The notes below the pieces were generated by a model that saw only the letters and a list, made by a program, of their open reading frames with translations, was not told the DNA's origin and did no database searches. The translations under genes and the position numbers were made by a program. Below are positions 37,442 to 47,275 of a stretch of DNA of 64,000 bases, piece by piece. This stretch comes from Bacteroidota bacterium (GTDB lineage: Bacteria > Bacteroidota > Bacteroidia > Sphingobacteriales > Sphingobacteriaceae): assembly GCA_013287375.1 (NCBI GenBank), contig JABDDX010000001.1, positions 26,684 to 90,683 of the forward strand. Reading direction: 5' to 3'. Position 1 is the first letter of the stretch. Each line of letters opens with the position of its first letter.

Positions 37442-39067
37442 ATGAAAAGAATAGGAATTGCATTTACAATGCTGCTGGCCGTTATTGGCTGGCAGCATGC
37501 AAATGCCCAAAGCAAGAAACCCAACATCATACTTATTGTGGTAGATGATATGGGCTACTCCGATCTGGGATCTTACGGCTCAGAAATACACACACCAAAC
37601 CTTGACAAGCTTGCAGCGCAAGGCTTACGCTTAAAAGAGTTTTATAACAATGCAATATGCGCGCCAACCCGGTCATCCATATTAACCGGGCAGGATCAGC
37701 ATAAAGCAGGAGTGGGGTATTTTGATGTTAATTTGGGTTTGCCTGCTTACCAGGGTTACCTTAATAGAGAGTCTGTTACCCTTGCCGAAGTATTAAAACA
37801 AAATGGTTACAGCACCCTGATGTCGGGCAAATGGCATGTGGGTAATGATAGCCTTGCCTGGCCCAACCAACGTGGATTTGAAAAATTCTTCGGCATAATA
37901 GGCGGCGCGGCAAATTACTTTAATACCAATTATATGCCTTTGGGCGGAGGTAAATATCCTGTTATAATCGAAGAGAACAACAAGCGCTGGCATAAAGCCG
38001 ACGATAGTTATTACATGACTGAGGAAATTGGCGACCATGCGGTGAAGTTTCTGGATGAGCAAAGCAGAACCAATAAACCATTCTTTTTATACCTGGCTTT
38101 TAACGCTCCGCATTGGCCGCTACAGGCTTTGCCGGAGGATATTGCCAAATACAAAGGCAGATACGATATCGGCTGGGATTCATTACGTAGGGAACGTATA
38201 AAAAAGCAAGTGGAATTGGGCATACGCGACCCAAAACAAACGGTGGCGCTGCGTGATGCCGATGTGCCTAACTGGGATAACTTAACCTACGATGAACAGC
38301 AATTATGGAAAGCCAAAATGGAAGTATACGCCGCGATGGTTGATCGTATGGATCAGAATGTAGGTAAGGTGCTGGATAAGTTAAAGGAACTAAAAAAGGA
38401 TGATAACACATTAATTGTGTTTATATCCGACAACGGTGCACCTGCTGAAGATGTGGCCCATGGCAAAGAGCATGCAGCCAGGAACCTTGGGCCGGTAGGT
38501 ACTTCCGGCTCTTTTGAGGCTCAGGGCAAAAACTGGTCGTTTGTTTCCAACTCTCCTTTGCGCTCATTTAAAGGCGCTTTATATGAAGGCGGTATGAGCT
38601 CTCCGTTTATTGCCTGGTTTCCGGGTAAAATAAAACCGAATACTATAGAAAAAGGCACGGCTCATTTGATCGATCTTGCGCCTACTTTTTACGATATTGC
38701 GGGCGCTAAATATCCGTCTACCTATCAGGGTCACAAAATTAACCCGCTAATTGGGCAAAGCCTTACCGGTTTGCTCTTTAAAGGTGAACCGATCAATCGC
38801 GACAAGCCACTTTTCTGGGAGTTGTGGGGTAACCGCGCAATGCGCGAAGGAAAATGGAAGTTAGTATCTGCCTTCCCTGCAAATCATTGGGAACTATATG
38901 ATTTGGACGTAGACCGCGGTGAAACTAATAACCTGGCAGCTAAATATCCTGACGTGGTTAAAAAGCTTTCGCTGGAATACGTGACCTGGGTAAATGAAAA
39001 TAATGTGGTGCTGGATTTTAACTTGATCAATCCAAGATCTAATTTTGACCTGAAGATCGGCCAATAA
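37442..39067 (+). CDS. Arylsulfatase (S1-type, secreted)
   Basis: CxPxR motif (NAICAPTRSSILTGQ), KPNIILIVVDDMGYSDLGSYG. Confidence 0.95.
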   Translation: MKRIGIAFTMLLAVIGWQHANAQSKKPNIILIVVDDMGYSDLGSYGSEIHTPNLDKLAAQGLRLKEFYNNAICAPTRSSILTGQDQHKAGVGYFDVNLGLPAYQGYLNRESVTLAEVLKQNGYSTLMSGKWHVGNDSLAWPNQRGFEKFFGIIGGAANYFNTNYMPLGGGKYPVIIEENNKRWHKADDSYYMTEEIGDHAVKFLDEQSRTNKPFFLYLAFNAPHWPLQALPEDIAKYKGRYDIGWDSLRRERIKKQVELGIRDPKQTVALRDADVPNWDNLTYDEQQLWKAKMEVYAAMVDRMDQNVGKVLDKLKELKKDDNTLIVFISDNGAPAEDVAHGKEHAARNLGPVGTSGSFEAQGKNWSFVSNSPLRSFKGALYEGGMSSPFIAWFPGKIKPNTIEKGTAHLIDLAPTFYDIAGAKYPSTYQGHKINPLIGQSLTGLLFKGEPINRDKPLFWELWGNRAMREGKWKLVSAFPANHWELYDLDVDRGETNNLAAKYPDVVKKLSLEYVTWVNENNVVLDFNLINPRSNFDLKIGQ

Positions 39068-39074
39068 AAATAAA

Positions 39075-40223
39075 ATGATGGTGATTAAAAAAACTTTAAT
39101 ACTTAGTCTTTTTCTTAGCGGGATGCTATGGTCTGCTTGTAAGCAAAAACAGTCGTCTTCGGTTGTAGCCATTAAGCCTCCAACTGTGCTCAAAAAAGCC
39201 ATTTGCTGTGAGTCTGGTATTCCTAAACGTTTTGCATCTCTGGAGACACATCAAATTGGTGTCCCTGATTTAAATCACGATAACGCCTCTCATAAAGGAA
39301 TGATCTGGATAAAAACAGGGACTTTTTTAATGGGGGCCGATAATAAACAGGCAGCGCCAGACGAATACCCAAAGCATAAAGTTTCCGTTGATGGTTTTTG
39401 GATGGATGCTACGGAGGTAACTAACGCCCAGTTTGCCAAATTTGTAAAGGCAACAGGTTATATAACCACTGCAGAACACAAGCCGGATTGGAACGAGCTG
39501 AAGAAACAGTTGCCGCCCGGAACGCCAAAACCCGATGACAGCCTACTAGTTGCAGCCTCGTTGGTTTTTGATCCGCCTAAACACGCTGTTGATTTAAATG
39601 ATTACAGCCAGTGGTGGGCGTGGAAAAAAGGCGCTAATTGGCGTCATCCGCAGGGACCGGGCAGCAGTATTAAAGGGAAAGATAATTACCCGGTGGTGCA
39701 AATTTCATGGTACGATGCGGTTGCCTATTCTAAATGGGCAGGTAAGCGTTTACCTACAGAAGCAGAGTGGGAGTGGGCGGCACGCGGCGGCTTGCAAAAT
39801 AATATATACCCATGGGGTAATGAGGCCATTGATAAGGGCAAACCCAAAGCAAATACATGGGAAGGGCATTTCCCGGATCAGAACACGCTCCGCGATAAAT
39901 TTTATGGTCTTGCGCCGGTAGCTTCGTTTCCTGCAAACGGTTATGGACTGTATGATATGGCCGGCAATGTGTGGGAGTGGTGTGCCGATAACTATGATAG
40001 TAATTACTACACTACCATAGCCAATAACCCGGGTATAAAAAACCCGCAAGGCCCACTCAAAAGTTATGATCCGGATGAACCTTATGCCAAAAAGCGGGTG
40101 ATACGTGGTGGCTCGTTTCTGTGTAATAATAGCTATTGCTCAGGCTTTAGAGTAGCCCGGCGAATGAAAAGCTCCGAAGACAGTAGCCTGGAACATTTAG
40201 GATTTAGATGTGTGGCGAATTAA
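39075..40223 (+). CDS. Formylglycine-generating enzyme (SUMF1/FGE family), lipoprotein
   Basis: Two conserved Cys (RGGSFLCNNSYCSGFRVARR), GNVWEWCAD, HLGFRCV. Confidence 0.94.
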   Translation: MMVIKKTLILSLFLSGMLWSACKQKQSSSVVAIKPPTVLKKAICCESGIPKRFASLETHQIGVPDLNHDNASHKGMIWIKTGTFLMGADNKQAAPDEYPKHKVSVDGFWMDATEVTNAQFAKFVKATGYITTAEHKPDWNELKKQLPPGTPKPDDSLLVAASLVFDPPKHAVDLNDYSQWWAWKKGANWRHPQGPGSSIKGKDNYPVVQISWYDAVAYSKWAGKRLPTEAEWEWAARGGLQNNIYPWGNEAIDKGKPKANTWEGHFPDQNTLRDKFYGLAPVASFPANGYGLYDMAGNVWEWCADNYDSNYYTTIANNPGIKNPQGPLKSYDPDEPYAKKRVIRGGSFLCNNSYCSGFRVARRMKSSEDSSLEHLGFRCVAN

Positions 40224-40260
40224 TGTATCCCCAATGGTCTTTAGATAAGATTTACTAAAT

Positions 40261-40307
40261 AAAAAGAGAAGTCCCGGACATGGAAGTGTTCGGGACTTCT
40301 CTTTTTT
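40261..40307. terminator. Bidirectional intrinsic terminator
   Basis: AAAAAGAGAAGTCCCGGACA...TGTTCGGGACTTCTCTTTTTT. Confidence 0.9.
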
Positions 40308-40308
40308 A

Positions 40309-40659
40309 TCAAAATTGACTCAGCGGGTTAGGGTAATTATCGCTTTGATCTTCTGCCACATTATCCAGGCATTTAAAATCCTTTTCAATTAATAAGTATA
40401 GCGGGCCATTGTTATTTTCAAAACCCACGCGATCTGTAGTTGCCCATTCCTTAGCCATATAATCAGGTACGTATAGCGCAATTTTCTGATCACTAAAATC
40501 AACTGTTAGTTCATCCGCATGATAGCGTTGCAGGGCATATATTAGTTTTTGACTTCCAAAATATATTGTTTCTTCAATATAACCATCCCCCGAAAAGCAA
40601 TCAATATCTGATTTGGTGAGGCGGTAACGTAATGAATTGCCTTTAATTCGGATTTTCAT
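40309..40659 (-). CDS. Hypothetical protein coupled to the SUMT gene
   Basis: 116-aa ORF overlapping the upstream gene by 4 nt. Confidence 0.55.
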   Translation of the reverse strand: MKIRIKGNSLRYRLTKSDIDCFSGDGYIEETIYFGSQKLIYALQRYHADELTVDFSDQKIALYVPDYMAKEWATTDRVGFENNNGPLYLLIEKDFKCLDNVAEDQSDNYPNPLSQF

Positions 40660-41402
40660 AAGCTTGTTGTGTTTTTTGAATGAAAACTCACCACCTCGCC
40701 AATAATTATTAAAGCAGGGTAGGTTAAATTACCCTCTGCCGCCATTTCCGGCAAATTTTCGACGGTGCCGGTGGTTATCTTTTGATTAGGTAAAGAAGCA
40801 TGCTGAATTATGGCTGCCGGTGTTGTACCCCTACCTTGTTTTATATAAGTTGCCGCAATTATAGCCAATTGCTTCATCCCCATATAAATAACAACCGTTG
40901 CATTACTTTGCATGGCAAGTTTTAAGTCGGATGAAAGTGTGCCATCTTTTTTGGTGCCTGTTATCATCCATATCCCTTCGCTCACAGCACGGTGGGTAAG
41001 CGGAATATCTTCAAAACCGGATGCCTGCATACTGGTGATACCCGGAATAAAGTGGGTCTTAATTCCATGCTCCCTTGCATAAATAATCTCCTCAAACCCT
41101 CTGCCGAAAATAAAGGGGTCACCGCCTTTTAACCTTACCACCTTGCCTTTTGTAAATGCGAAATGTTTAATCATTTCGTGGATGGTTTCCTGCGGGGTAT
41201 AGCTGCCATAAGGTTGTTTGCCAACGTAAACCAATTCACAACCATCCTTTGCATAATTTAAAAGTTCCTTATTGGCTAAATTGTCATACAATATAACATC
41301 AGCTTCCTTTAAAATCCGGTATCCCTTCATGGTGATGAGCTCAGGGTCTCCAGGCCCAGCGCCTAAAACAAATAATTCAGGAATTATTTTATTATTATCC
41401 AT
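40656..41402 (-). CDS. cobA: Uroporphyrinogen-III C-methyltransferase (siroheme)
   Basis: VLGAGPGDPELITMKGYRIL, VVRLKGGDPFIFGRG. Confidence 0.95.
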   Translation of the reverse strand: MDNNKIIPELFVLGAGPGDPELITMKGYRILKEADVILYDNLANKELLNYAKDGCELVYVGKQPYGSYTPQETIHEMIKHFAFTKGKVVRLKGGDPFIFGRGFEEIIYAREHGIKTHFIPGITSMQASGFEDIPLTHRAVSEGIWMITGTKKDGTLSSDLKLAMQSNATVVIYMGMKQLAIIAATYIKQGRGTTPAAIIQHASLPNQKITTGTVENLPEMAAEGNLTYPALIIIGEVVSFHSKNTTSL

Positions 41403-41711
41403 TATACTGAATTTTTTTATCGAAAAATGTCTTTAGAATTTCTTTAATTCTAGCAAAAATCAATTGTTGAATATTTTTAATCAAATTTAATCTTATAAAA
41501 TGATTTATATCATAAAATATCGGCAAAAAATTAGTTTGTATTTTATTAAATATTACTAAAATCATAAAAATATCAAAAATTGGCAATAAATACCTCTTTA
41601 AAACTTGATATATATTATATAATTGAGTAGTATTGTTATGTAAACGCATTTTGGTCGCAACAAAAGTGTGTTTATCGTGATTAATTGCTTTAACATTTAA
41701 AATAACTGCAT

Positions 41712-44201
41712 ATGTCTCAACCAACAATTGTCGTAGTTGGAAATGGAATGGTAGGATATAAGTTTTGTGAGAAACTAGTATCCAGATCAGCCCAATTCAA
41801 TATTATCGTGTTCGGCGAAGAGTCCCGCATTGCTTATGACAGGGTGCATCTAAGCGAATACTTTAATGGCAAGTCTGCCGATGATTTGTCGCTTTCCACT
41901 TTATCCTGGTATGCTGATAACGGTATTGCTCTTCATTTAGATGATCCTATACAGGAAATTAACCGCATTGACAAAACTGTGCACTCCTTAAAAGGAACGG
42001 TAATAAAATATGATTACCTGGTATTGGCAACTGGCTCATCTCCTTTCGTTCCAAATATAGAGGGTATTGAAAAAAATGGTGTATTTGTTTATCGCACCAT
42101 TGAGGATCTGGACCTAATTAGGGATTATGCCGCTAATGCAAAAGTTGGTGCGGTAATGGGTGGTGGCTTATTGGGACTGGAGGCCGCCAAGGCATTAATA
42201 GATCTCGGTATTAAAGAAACTCATGTTATTGAATTTGCGCCGCGCTTAATGCCAAGGCAGATCGATTCTGCCGGAAGTGCCATGCTGCAATCAAAGCTAA
42301 AGCAATTTGGGTTGAGTATCCATTTAAACAAAAGTACATCTGAGATTGCGGGTGATGATAAAATAGAATTTCTGAAATTTAATGATGATACATCGCTAAT
42401 GGTTGATATGCTGGTTATATCAGCAGGGATACGCCCCCGTGATGAGCTGGCAAAGCTTGCGGGTTTGCAAACGAGCAGTCGCGGCGGTATTATGGTTAAC
42501 GAAAAAATGCAAACCAGCGATGAGTGTATTTTTGCGATAGGTGAATGCGCGCTTTATAACAGTATGATATACGGGTTGGTTGCCCCCGGTTACGAAATGG
42601 CCGATATTGTAGTAGCGTATTTAACCGGAGGTGATAAATTTTTCTATGGTTATGATATGAGCACTAAGTTAAAGCTGATTGGTGTGGATGTTGCAAGTTT
42701 TGGTGATGCCTTTGTTACCGAACCTGAGTGCCGGACAATCGTATTCGAGGATACTCATAAAGGCATATACAAGCGTATTAATATCAGTAATGATGGTAAA
42801 TATTTATTAGGCGGCATTTTAGTTGGCGAAGCAGAGGCTTACAACATATTGCTGCAAACGGTTAATAACAAAATACTGCTTCCCCCTAATCCCGAAGATT
42901 TGATATTGGGATCACGGGGAGGTGAAGGTGTTGAAGGTGCCGGGCTTATGAGTTTGCCTGATGACGCGTTAATATGTTCATGCGAGGCGGTGAGTAAACT
43001 GGCAATATGCTCAGCGGTTAATGAAGGCGCATCGGGTATTGATGATATAAAGAAATGCACCAAAGCTGGAACCGGTTGTGGTGGTTGTGTTCCGTTGGTT
43101 AAGGATTTGATAGCCGGTACCATGAAAGCCAATGGCCAGTACGTTAAAAATGTAATATGCGAGCATTTCGACTATTCGCGGCAGGAGCTGTTTGATATGG
43201 TGAAAATAAACAAGCTCAAAAACTACGACCTGGTGTTGGATCATTTTGGCAAAGGTGATGGTTGTGAAGTATGTAAACCGGCGGTAGCAAGTATTCTTTC
43301 CAGCTTATGGAACGATGTAATTGTAAAACAGGATACCATACAGGATAGTAACGACAGGTATCTGGCTAATATTCAAAAAGGAGGCACTTACTCGGTAGTG
43401 CCCCGTATTCCGGGTGGTGAAATTACGCCGGATAAACTGATTGTCATTGGGCAGGTTGCAAAAAGATACGGTCTTTATACCAAAATAACGGGCGGTCAGC
43501 GTATTGATATGTTTGGTGCCCATGTAAATGATTTACCTGCAATTTGGGAAGAATTAATTGACGCGGGTTTTGAAAGTGGACATGCATATGGCAAATCATT
43601 GCGTACAGTTAAAAGCTGCGTGGGTAGCACCTGGTGTCGATATGGTTTGCATGATAGTGTTTCATTTGCTATCGAAATTGAAGAGCGTTATAAAGGGGTA
43701 AGATCTCCGCATAAATTAAAGGGAGGTGTTAGTGGCTGTGTTCGTGAATGTGCAGAAGCGCAGGCAAAGGATTTTGGTATTATCGCTACCGAAAAAGGAT
43801 GGAATTTATATGTATGCGGTAATGGTGGATCAAAACCGCAGCATGCGCAACTATTGGCTACAGATATTGATAGCGCGACTTGTATAAAATATCTGGATAG
43901 GTTCCTGATGTTCTATATTAAAACAGCTGATCCATTGACCCGGACTGCAACCTGGTTGAATAAAATGGATGGCGGTATCGCTTATCTGAAAAACGTAATC
44001 ATCAATAATAGTTTGGATATAAATGAACAGTTAGAAGAAGAAATGCAGGATTTGGTTAACACCTACCATTGTGAATGGAAAGAGGTAGTGGAAAATGATG
44101 AGTTGCGTAAACGCTTTGTTCATTTTATTAATGCGCCCGAAGAAAAAGATCCGGCAATAAAATTTGAACCAATGCGTGAACAGATCAAAGCTAAATGGTA
44201 G
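41712..44201 (+). CDS. nirB: Nitrite reductase [NAD(P)H] large subunit
   Basis: FAD domain, BFD [2Fe-2S] (CSCEAVS...GTGCGGC), NiR siroheme/4Fe-4S region (CVGSTWCRYG...GCVRECAEAQ). Confidence 0.96.
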   Translation: MSQPTIVVVGNGMVGYKFCEKLVSRSAQFNIIVFGEESRIAYDRVHLSEYFNGKSADDLSLSTLSWYADNGIALHLDDPIQEINRIDKTVHSLKGTVIKYDYLVLATGSSPFVPNIEGIEKNGVFVYRTIEDLDLIRDYAANAKVGAVMGGGLLGLEAAKALIDLGIKETHVIEFAPRLMPRQIDSAGSAMLQSKLKQFGLSIHLNKSTSEIAGDDKIEFLKFNDDTSLMVDMLVISAGIRPRDELAKLAGLQTSSRGGIMVNEKMQTSDECIFAIGECALYNSMIYGLVAPGYEMADIVVAYLTGGDKFFYGYDMSTKLKLIGVDVASFGDAFVTEPECRTIVFEDTHKGIYKRINISNDGKYLLGGILVGEAEAYNILLQTVNNKILLPPNPEDLILGSRGGEGVEGAGLMSLPDDALICSCEAVSKLAICSAVNEGASGIDDIKKCTKAGTGCGGCVPLVKDLIAGTMKANGQYVKNVICEHFDYSRQELFDMVKINKLKNYDLVLDHFGKGDGCEVCKPAVASILSSLWNDVIVKQDTIQDSNDRYLANIQKGGTYSVVPRIPGGEITPDKLIVIGQVAKRYGLYTKITGGQRIDMFGAHVNDLPAIWEELIDAGFESGHAYGKSLRTVKSCVGSTWCRYGLHDSVSFAIEIEERYKGVRSPHKLKGGVSGCVRECAEAQAKDFGIIATEKGWNLYVCGNGGSKPQHAQLLATDIDSATCIKYLDRFLMFYIKTADPLTRTATWLNKMDGGIAYLKNVIINNSLDINEQLEEEMQDLVNTYHCEWKEVVENDELRKRFVHFINAPEEKDPAIKFEPMREQIKAKW

Positions 44202-44245
44202 CGTGTTTTTTTAATTATTAATCACAAAAATTAAACAAGATTCAT

Positions 44246-44596
44246 ATGGAAACGATACTAGATATTGAATGGGTGTTGGCTTGCTATGCAGATGACGTGC
44301 CTGCCAATGGCGGGGCATGCGTAAAACATGGCAATGAGCAGATAGCGATATACAACTTTGTCCGTCGTGGCGAATGGTATGCTACGCAAAATCTTTGTCC
44401 GCATAAACAGCAGATGGTTTTATCGCGCGGGATGATTGGCAGCGAAGGTGATAGCTGCGAGCCTAAGGTAGCTTGCCCTTTTCATAAAAAAACCTTTTCG
44501 CTATTAAGTGGTGAGTGCTTAAGTGGCGATGAATTTCAGATAAAAACTTATCCTGTACGGGTTGAAGACGGTAAGGTGTATATTGGTATAGTTTAA
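44246..44596 (+). CDS. nirD: Nitrite reductase small subunit (Rieske)
   Basis: CPHKQ...CPFHKKTF. Confidence 0.93.
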   Translation: METILDIEWVLACYADDVPANGGACVKHGNEQIAIYNFVRRGEWYATQNLCPHKQQMVLSRGMIGSEGDSCEPKVACPFHKKTFSLLSGECLSGDEFQIKTYPVRVEDGKVYIGIV

Positions 44597-44600
44597 TTTT

Positions 44601-45293
44601 CTAAACTTCGTCGTCGGCGGTTAGTAATAGTAACTTCTCTTTATCTATAACTTTTATGTATTTGTCATGAGCGGCTACTATGTTTTCATTCAGTAGTTCG
44701 GTTATCACCCTGAATACGGTCTCATAGGTAGCACCGATGAAAGATGCCAGGTCCTGCCGGGATAGCCTGATATTAATAAACCCATCTTCTTTTAATCCAA
44801 ATTGCTTCTCCAGATATATTAAGGCCTGGGCTACCCGCCCTTTAACCGGCATATGGGCAAGGTTGCGCATCTTGTTTTCTGATTCTTGCAAATCTTTTAC
44901 AAAAAACATCATCAATTGATACGTAAATTCATTATTAACTTTTAGGCTGGCCTCAAAAAAATCAAGATCAAAGTAACAAAGTATCCCATCCTCAAGCGCG
45001 GTAGCTGATATGGGATAAATTTTAGTATCGAGCCCCCGATGGCCAAATATGGCACCGTTTGATGCGAATCTCAAAATCACCTCCTTATCCTGTCCCCATT
45101 TTTTATGCACCTTAACATTGCCGCTCAATACAAAATAAATTCCTTTTACCGGATCGCCTTCCTGAAAGATTATTTCATTTTTTTTAACGAAAAAATTCTT
45201 TTTGCTGGCAGCAATTGCCCCTTTCCATTCCGGAAGACAATTTCTGCACAAAAAACAGCTATTCATGTCGCATGTAATTAGCTTTTTTTTCAT
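44601..45293 (-). CDS. Crp/Fnr-family regulator with N-terminal four-Cys motif
   Basis: CDMNSCFLCRNC; cNMP-like domain; HTH_Crp LSRQDLASFIGATYETVFRVITEL. Confidence 0.92.
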   Translation of the reverse strand: MKKKLITCDMNSCFLCRNCLPEWKGAIAASKKNFFVKKNEIIFQEGDPVKGIYFVLSGNVKVHKKWGQDKEVILRFASNGAIFGHRGLDTKIYPISATALEDGILCYFDLDFFEASLKVNNEFTYQLMMFFVKDLQESENKMRNLAHMPVKGRVAQALIYLEKQFGLKEDGFINIRLSRQDLASFIGATYETVFRVITELLNENIVAAHDKYIKVIDKEKLLLLTADDEV

Positions 45294-45955
45294 AGAGGAG
45301 ACGTTTTTTTACTTTTTTCTAAGTTTTGCAATCAATAATTGATGCAATATAAGCTATTTGGCTGTTTTTGTATTTAAAAATTGATTTAAAATGATATAAA
45401 TAATGTCTTTTATTAAATAATATAAATTTAATTATTTAATAAACTGATTATTATCATATAAATAATCAGTGATGTGATTATTGTATTGTAATTTTTTCAT
45501 TTTTGGCAACCATTTTTAATTGTTTATTGCTTTTGTCATAAAAATTACCATTTTTTAATCTTTAAATTGATTAAAAATATTAAATGAGTTATATTTATCA
45601 CAGTAAACATAAAATTAAGGTCAAATTTTATTAGCCTATGAATAAAACCGAAATATAATTGCATAAAAAAGCCCTGCCGGGAGGTCGCATTCCCAGACAG
45701 GGTTAAACAGTTTTCATTGCTTTAACAAATAAAAAACTTACTCAAATGTACAAAAATGTATTAAATCAGCGCATTGTTGCGCTATTTCTATGGTTTTCGT
45801 CCTGTTATTCATTCTTTCTGACGGAAACACAACCTATTAAGGCTCTCCTTCGCCGATTGACCCTAATATTAAATTGGTATTTGAACCAATATCTCTTATT
45901 CAATCAATTTTCGGCTACACATAATATTTTAAATAATACTTCAATTTAAAATATC

Positions 45956-47251
45956 ATGGAAAATCAACTTACTAAACTCAACATATTTTCGCTGAAAGGC
46001 GTGCAAATGAAAACGTTCCATATCACATGGCTTATGTTTTTTGTTTGCTTTTTTGGCTGGTTTGGCTTGGCGCCATTAATGCCCACCATACGTGCAGAAT
46101 TGCATTTAACTAAAGGTGAAGTAGGTAATTGCATCATCGCGTCGGTATCAGCAACAATAATAGCCAGGCTTTTTATAGGTAAATTATGTGATGTATGGGG
46201 GCCGCGTAAAACAGCTATCAGGCTTTTGATAATCGGTTCGCTGCCGGTTTTCCTGGTTGGCTTGGCGCATAGTTATACCACGTTCTTATTGTTTCGTTTG
46301 GCTATTGGTGTAATAGGAGCATCGTTTGTAATCACCCAATTCCACACCTCCATGATGTTCGCTCCCAAATTAAAAGGGACGGCAAACGCTATAACAGGCG
46401 GCTGGGGCAACCTGGGTGGTGGCGTAACCAATATGGTAATGCCTTTAATATTCGCTGCTATAGTTGGTTTTGGTTATACTAAAGCGGAGGCCTGGCGATA
46501 TGCCATGATTGTTCCAGGTGTAATGATGCTAATTATTGCCTTTTTATATTGGAAATACACTAAAGATACTCCCAATGGTAATTATGACGCAGTTGGCTAT
46601 AATGTTGGAAAATCAACAAAAACAGATTGGTCGGTTTTAGCCGATTGGAGGATATGGGCCTTAACCATCGGCTATGCCATGTGTTTCGGCATGGAGCTGA
46701 CTTTTGACAATGTGGCCTCGCTGCATTTTGTTGATTCGTTCCATCTTTCACAAAGCACTGCGGGCTTTTGGGCAGGGATATTCGGGTTTATGAATTTGTT
46801 TGCCCGTGCGCTGGGTGGTATTGTATCGGACAAGGTAGGCGGTAAATTCGGTATGCGTGGTAAGGGTTTATTACTAGCCGGAGTGCTATTTTTAGAAGGT
46901 GTTGGATTGATATTATTTGCACAGGCGGGTTCGCTTATGGTAGCCATAATTACCATGTTAACATTCGCGCTTTTTCTTAAAATGTCAAACGGAGCAACCT
47001 TTGGTATTGTTCCTTTTGTAAACACAAAAAATGTGGGCCTGGTGAGTGGGATAGTAGGTGCGGGTGGCAATTTGGGCGGGATGATGTTTGGCTTCTTATT
47101 TAAATCAAACTCCATTACCTACGTGCAAGCCTTTACCTACATCGGGTTTATTGTGATAGCGGTATCATTCATCGTATTAATAACAAGATTTCAAAAAACC
47201 AGTAATGAAGAAGTAGCCGTAGCCAGCCCACTGGCAAGCGGTGTGGCATAA
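45956..47251 (+). CDS. narK: NarK-type nitrate/nitrite MFS transporter
   Basis: GWGNLGGGVTNMVMPLI and GIVGAGGNLGG nitrate signature motifs. Confidence 0.93.
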   Translation: MENQLTKLNIFSLKGVQMKTFHITWLMFFVCFFGWFGLAPLMPTIRAELHLTKGEVGNCIIASVSATIIARLFIGKLCDVWGPRKTAIRLLIIGSLPVFLVGLAHSYTTFLLFRLAIGVIGASFVITQFHTSMMFAPKLKGTANAITGGWGNLGGGVTNMVMPLIFAAIVGFGYTKAEAWRYAMIVPGVMMLIIAFLYWKYTKDTPNGNYDAVGYNVGKSTKTDWSVLADWRIWALTIGYAMCFGMELTFDNVASLHFVDSFHLSQSTAGFWAGIFGFMNLFARALGGIVSDKVGGKFGMRGKGLLLAGVLFLEGVGLILFAQAGSLMVAIITMLTFALFLKMSNGATFGIVPFVNTKNVGLVSGIVGAGGNLGGMMFGFLFKSNSITYVQAFTYIGFIVIAVSFIVLITRFQKTSNEEVAVASPLASGVA

Positions 47252-47275
47252 ATACCCGAAGAGAAAATTTAAGCT

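Noticed and set aside
45746-45949. 67-aa ORF immediately before narK
   Set aside because: No recognisable domain or convincing composition; retained only as part of the narK leader observation.
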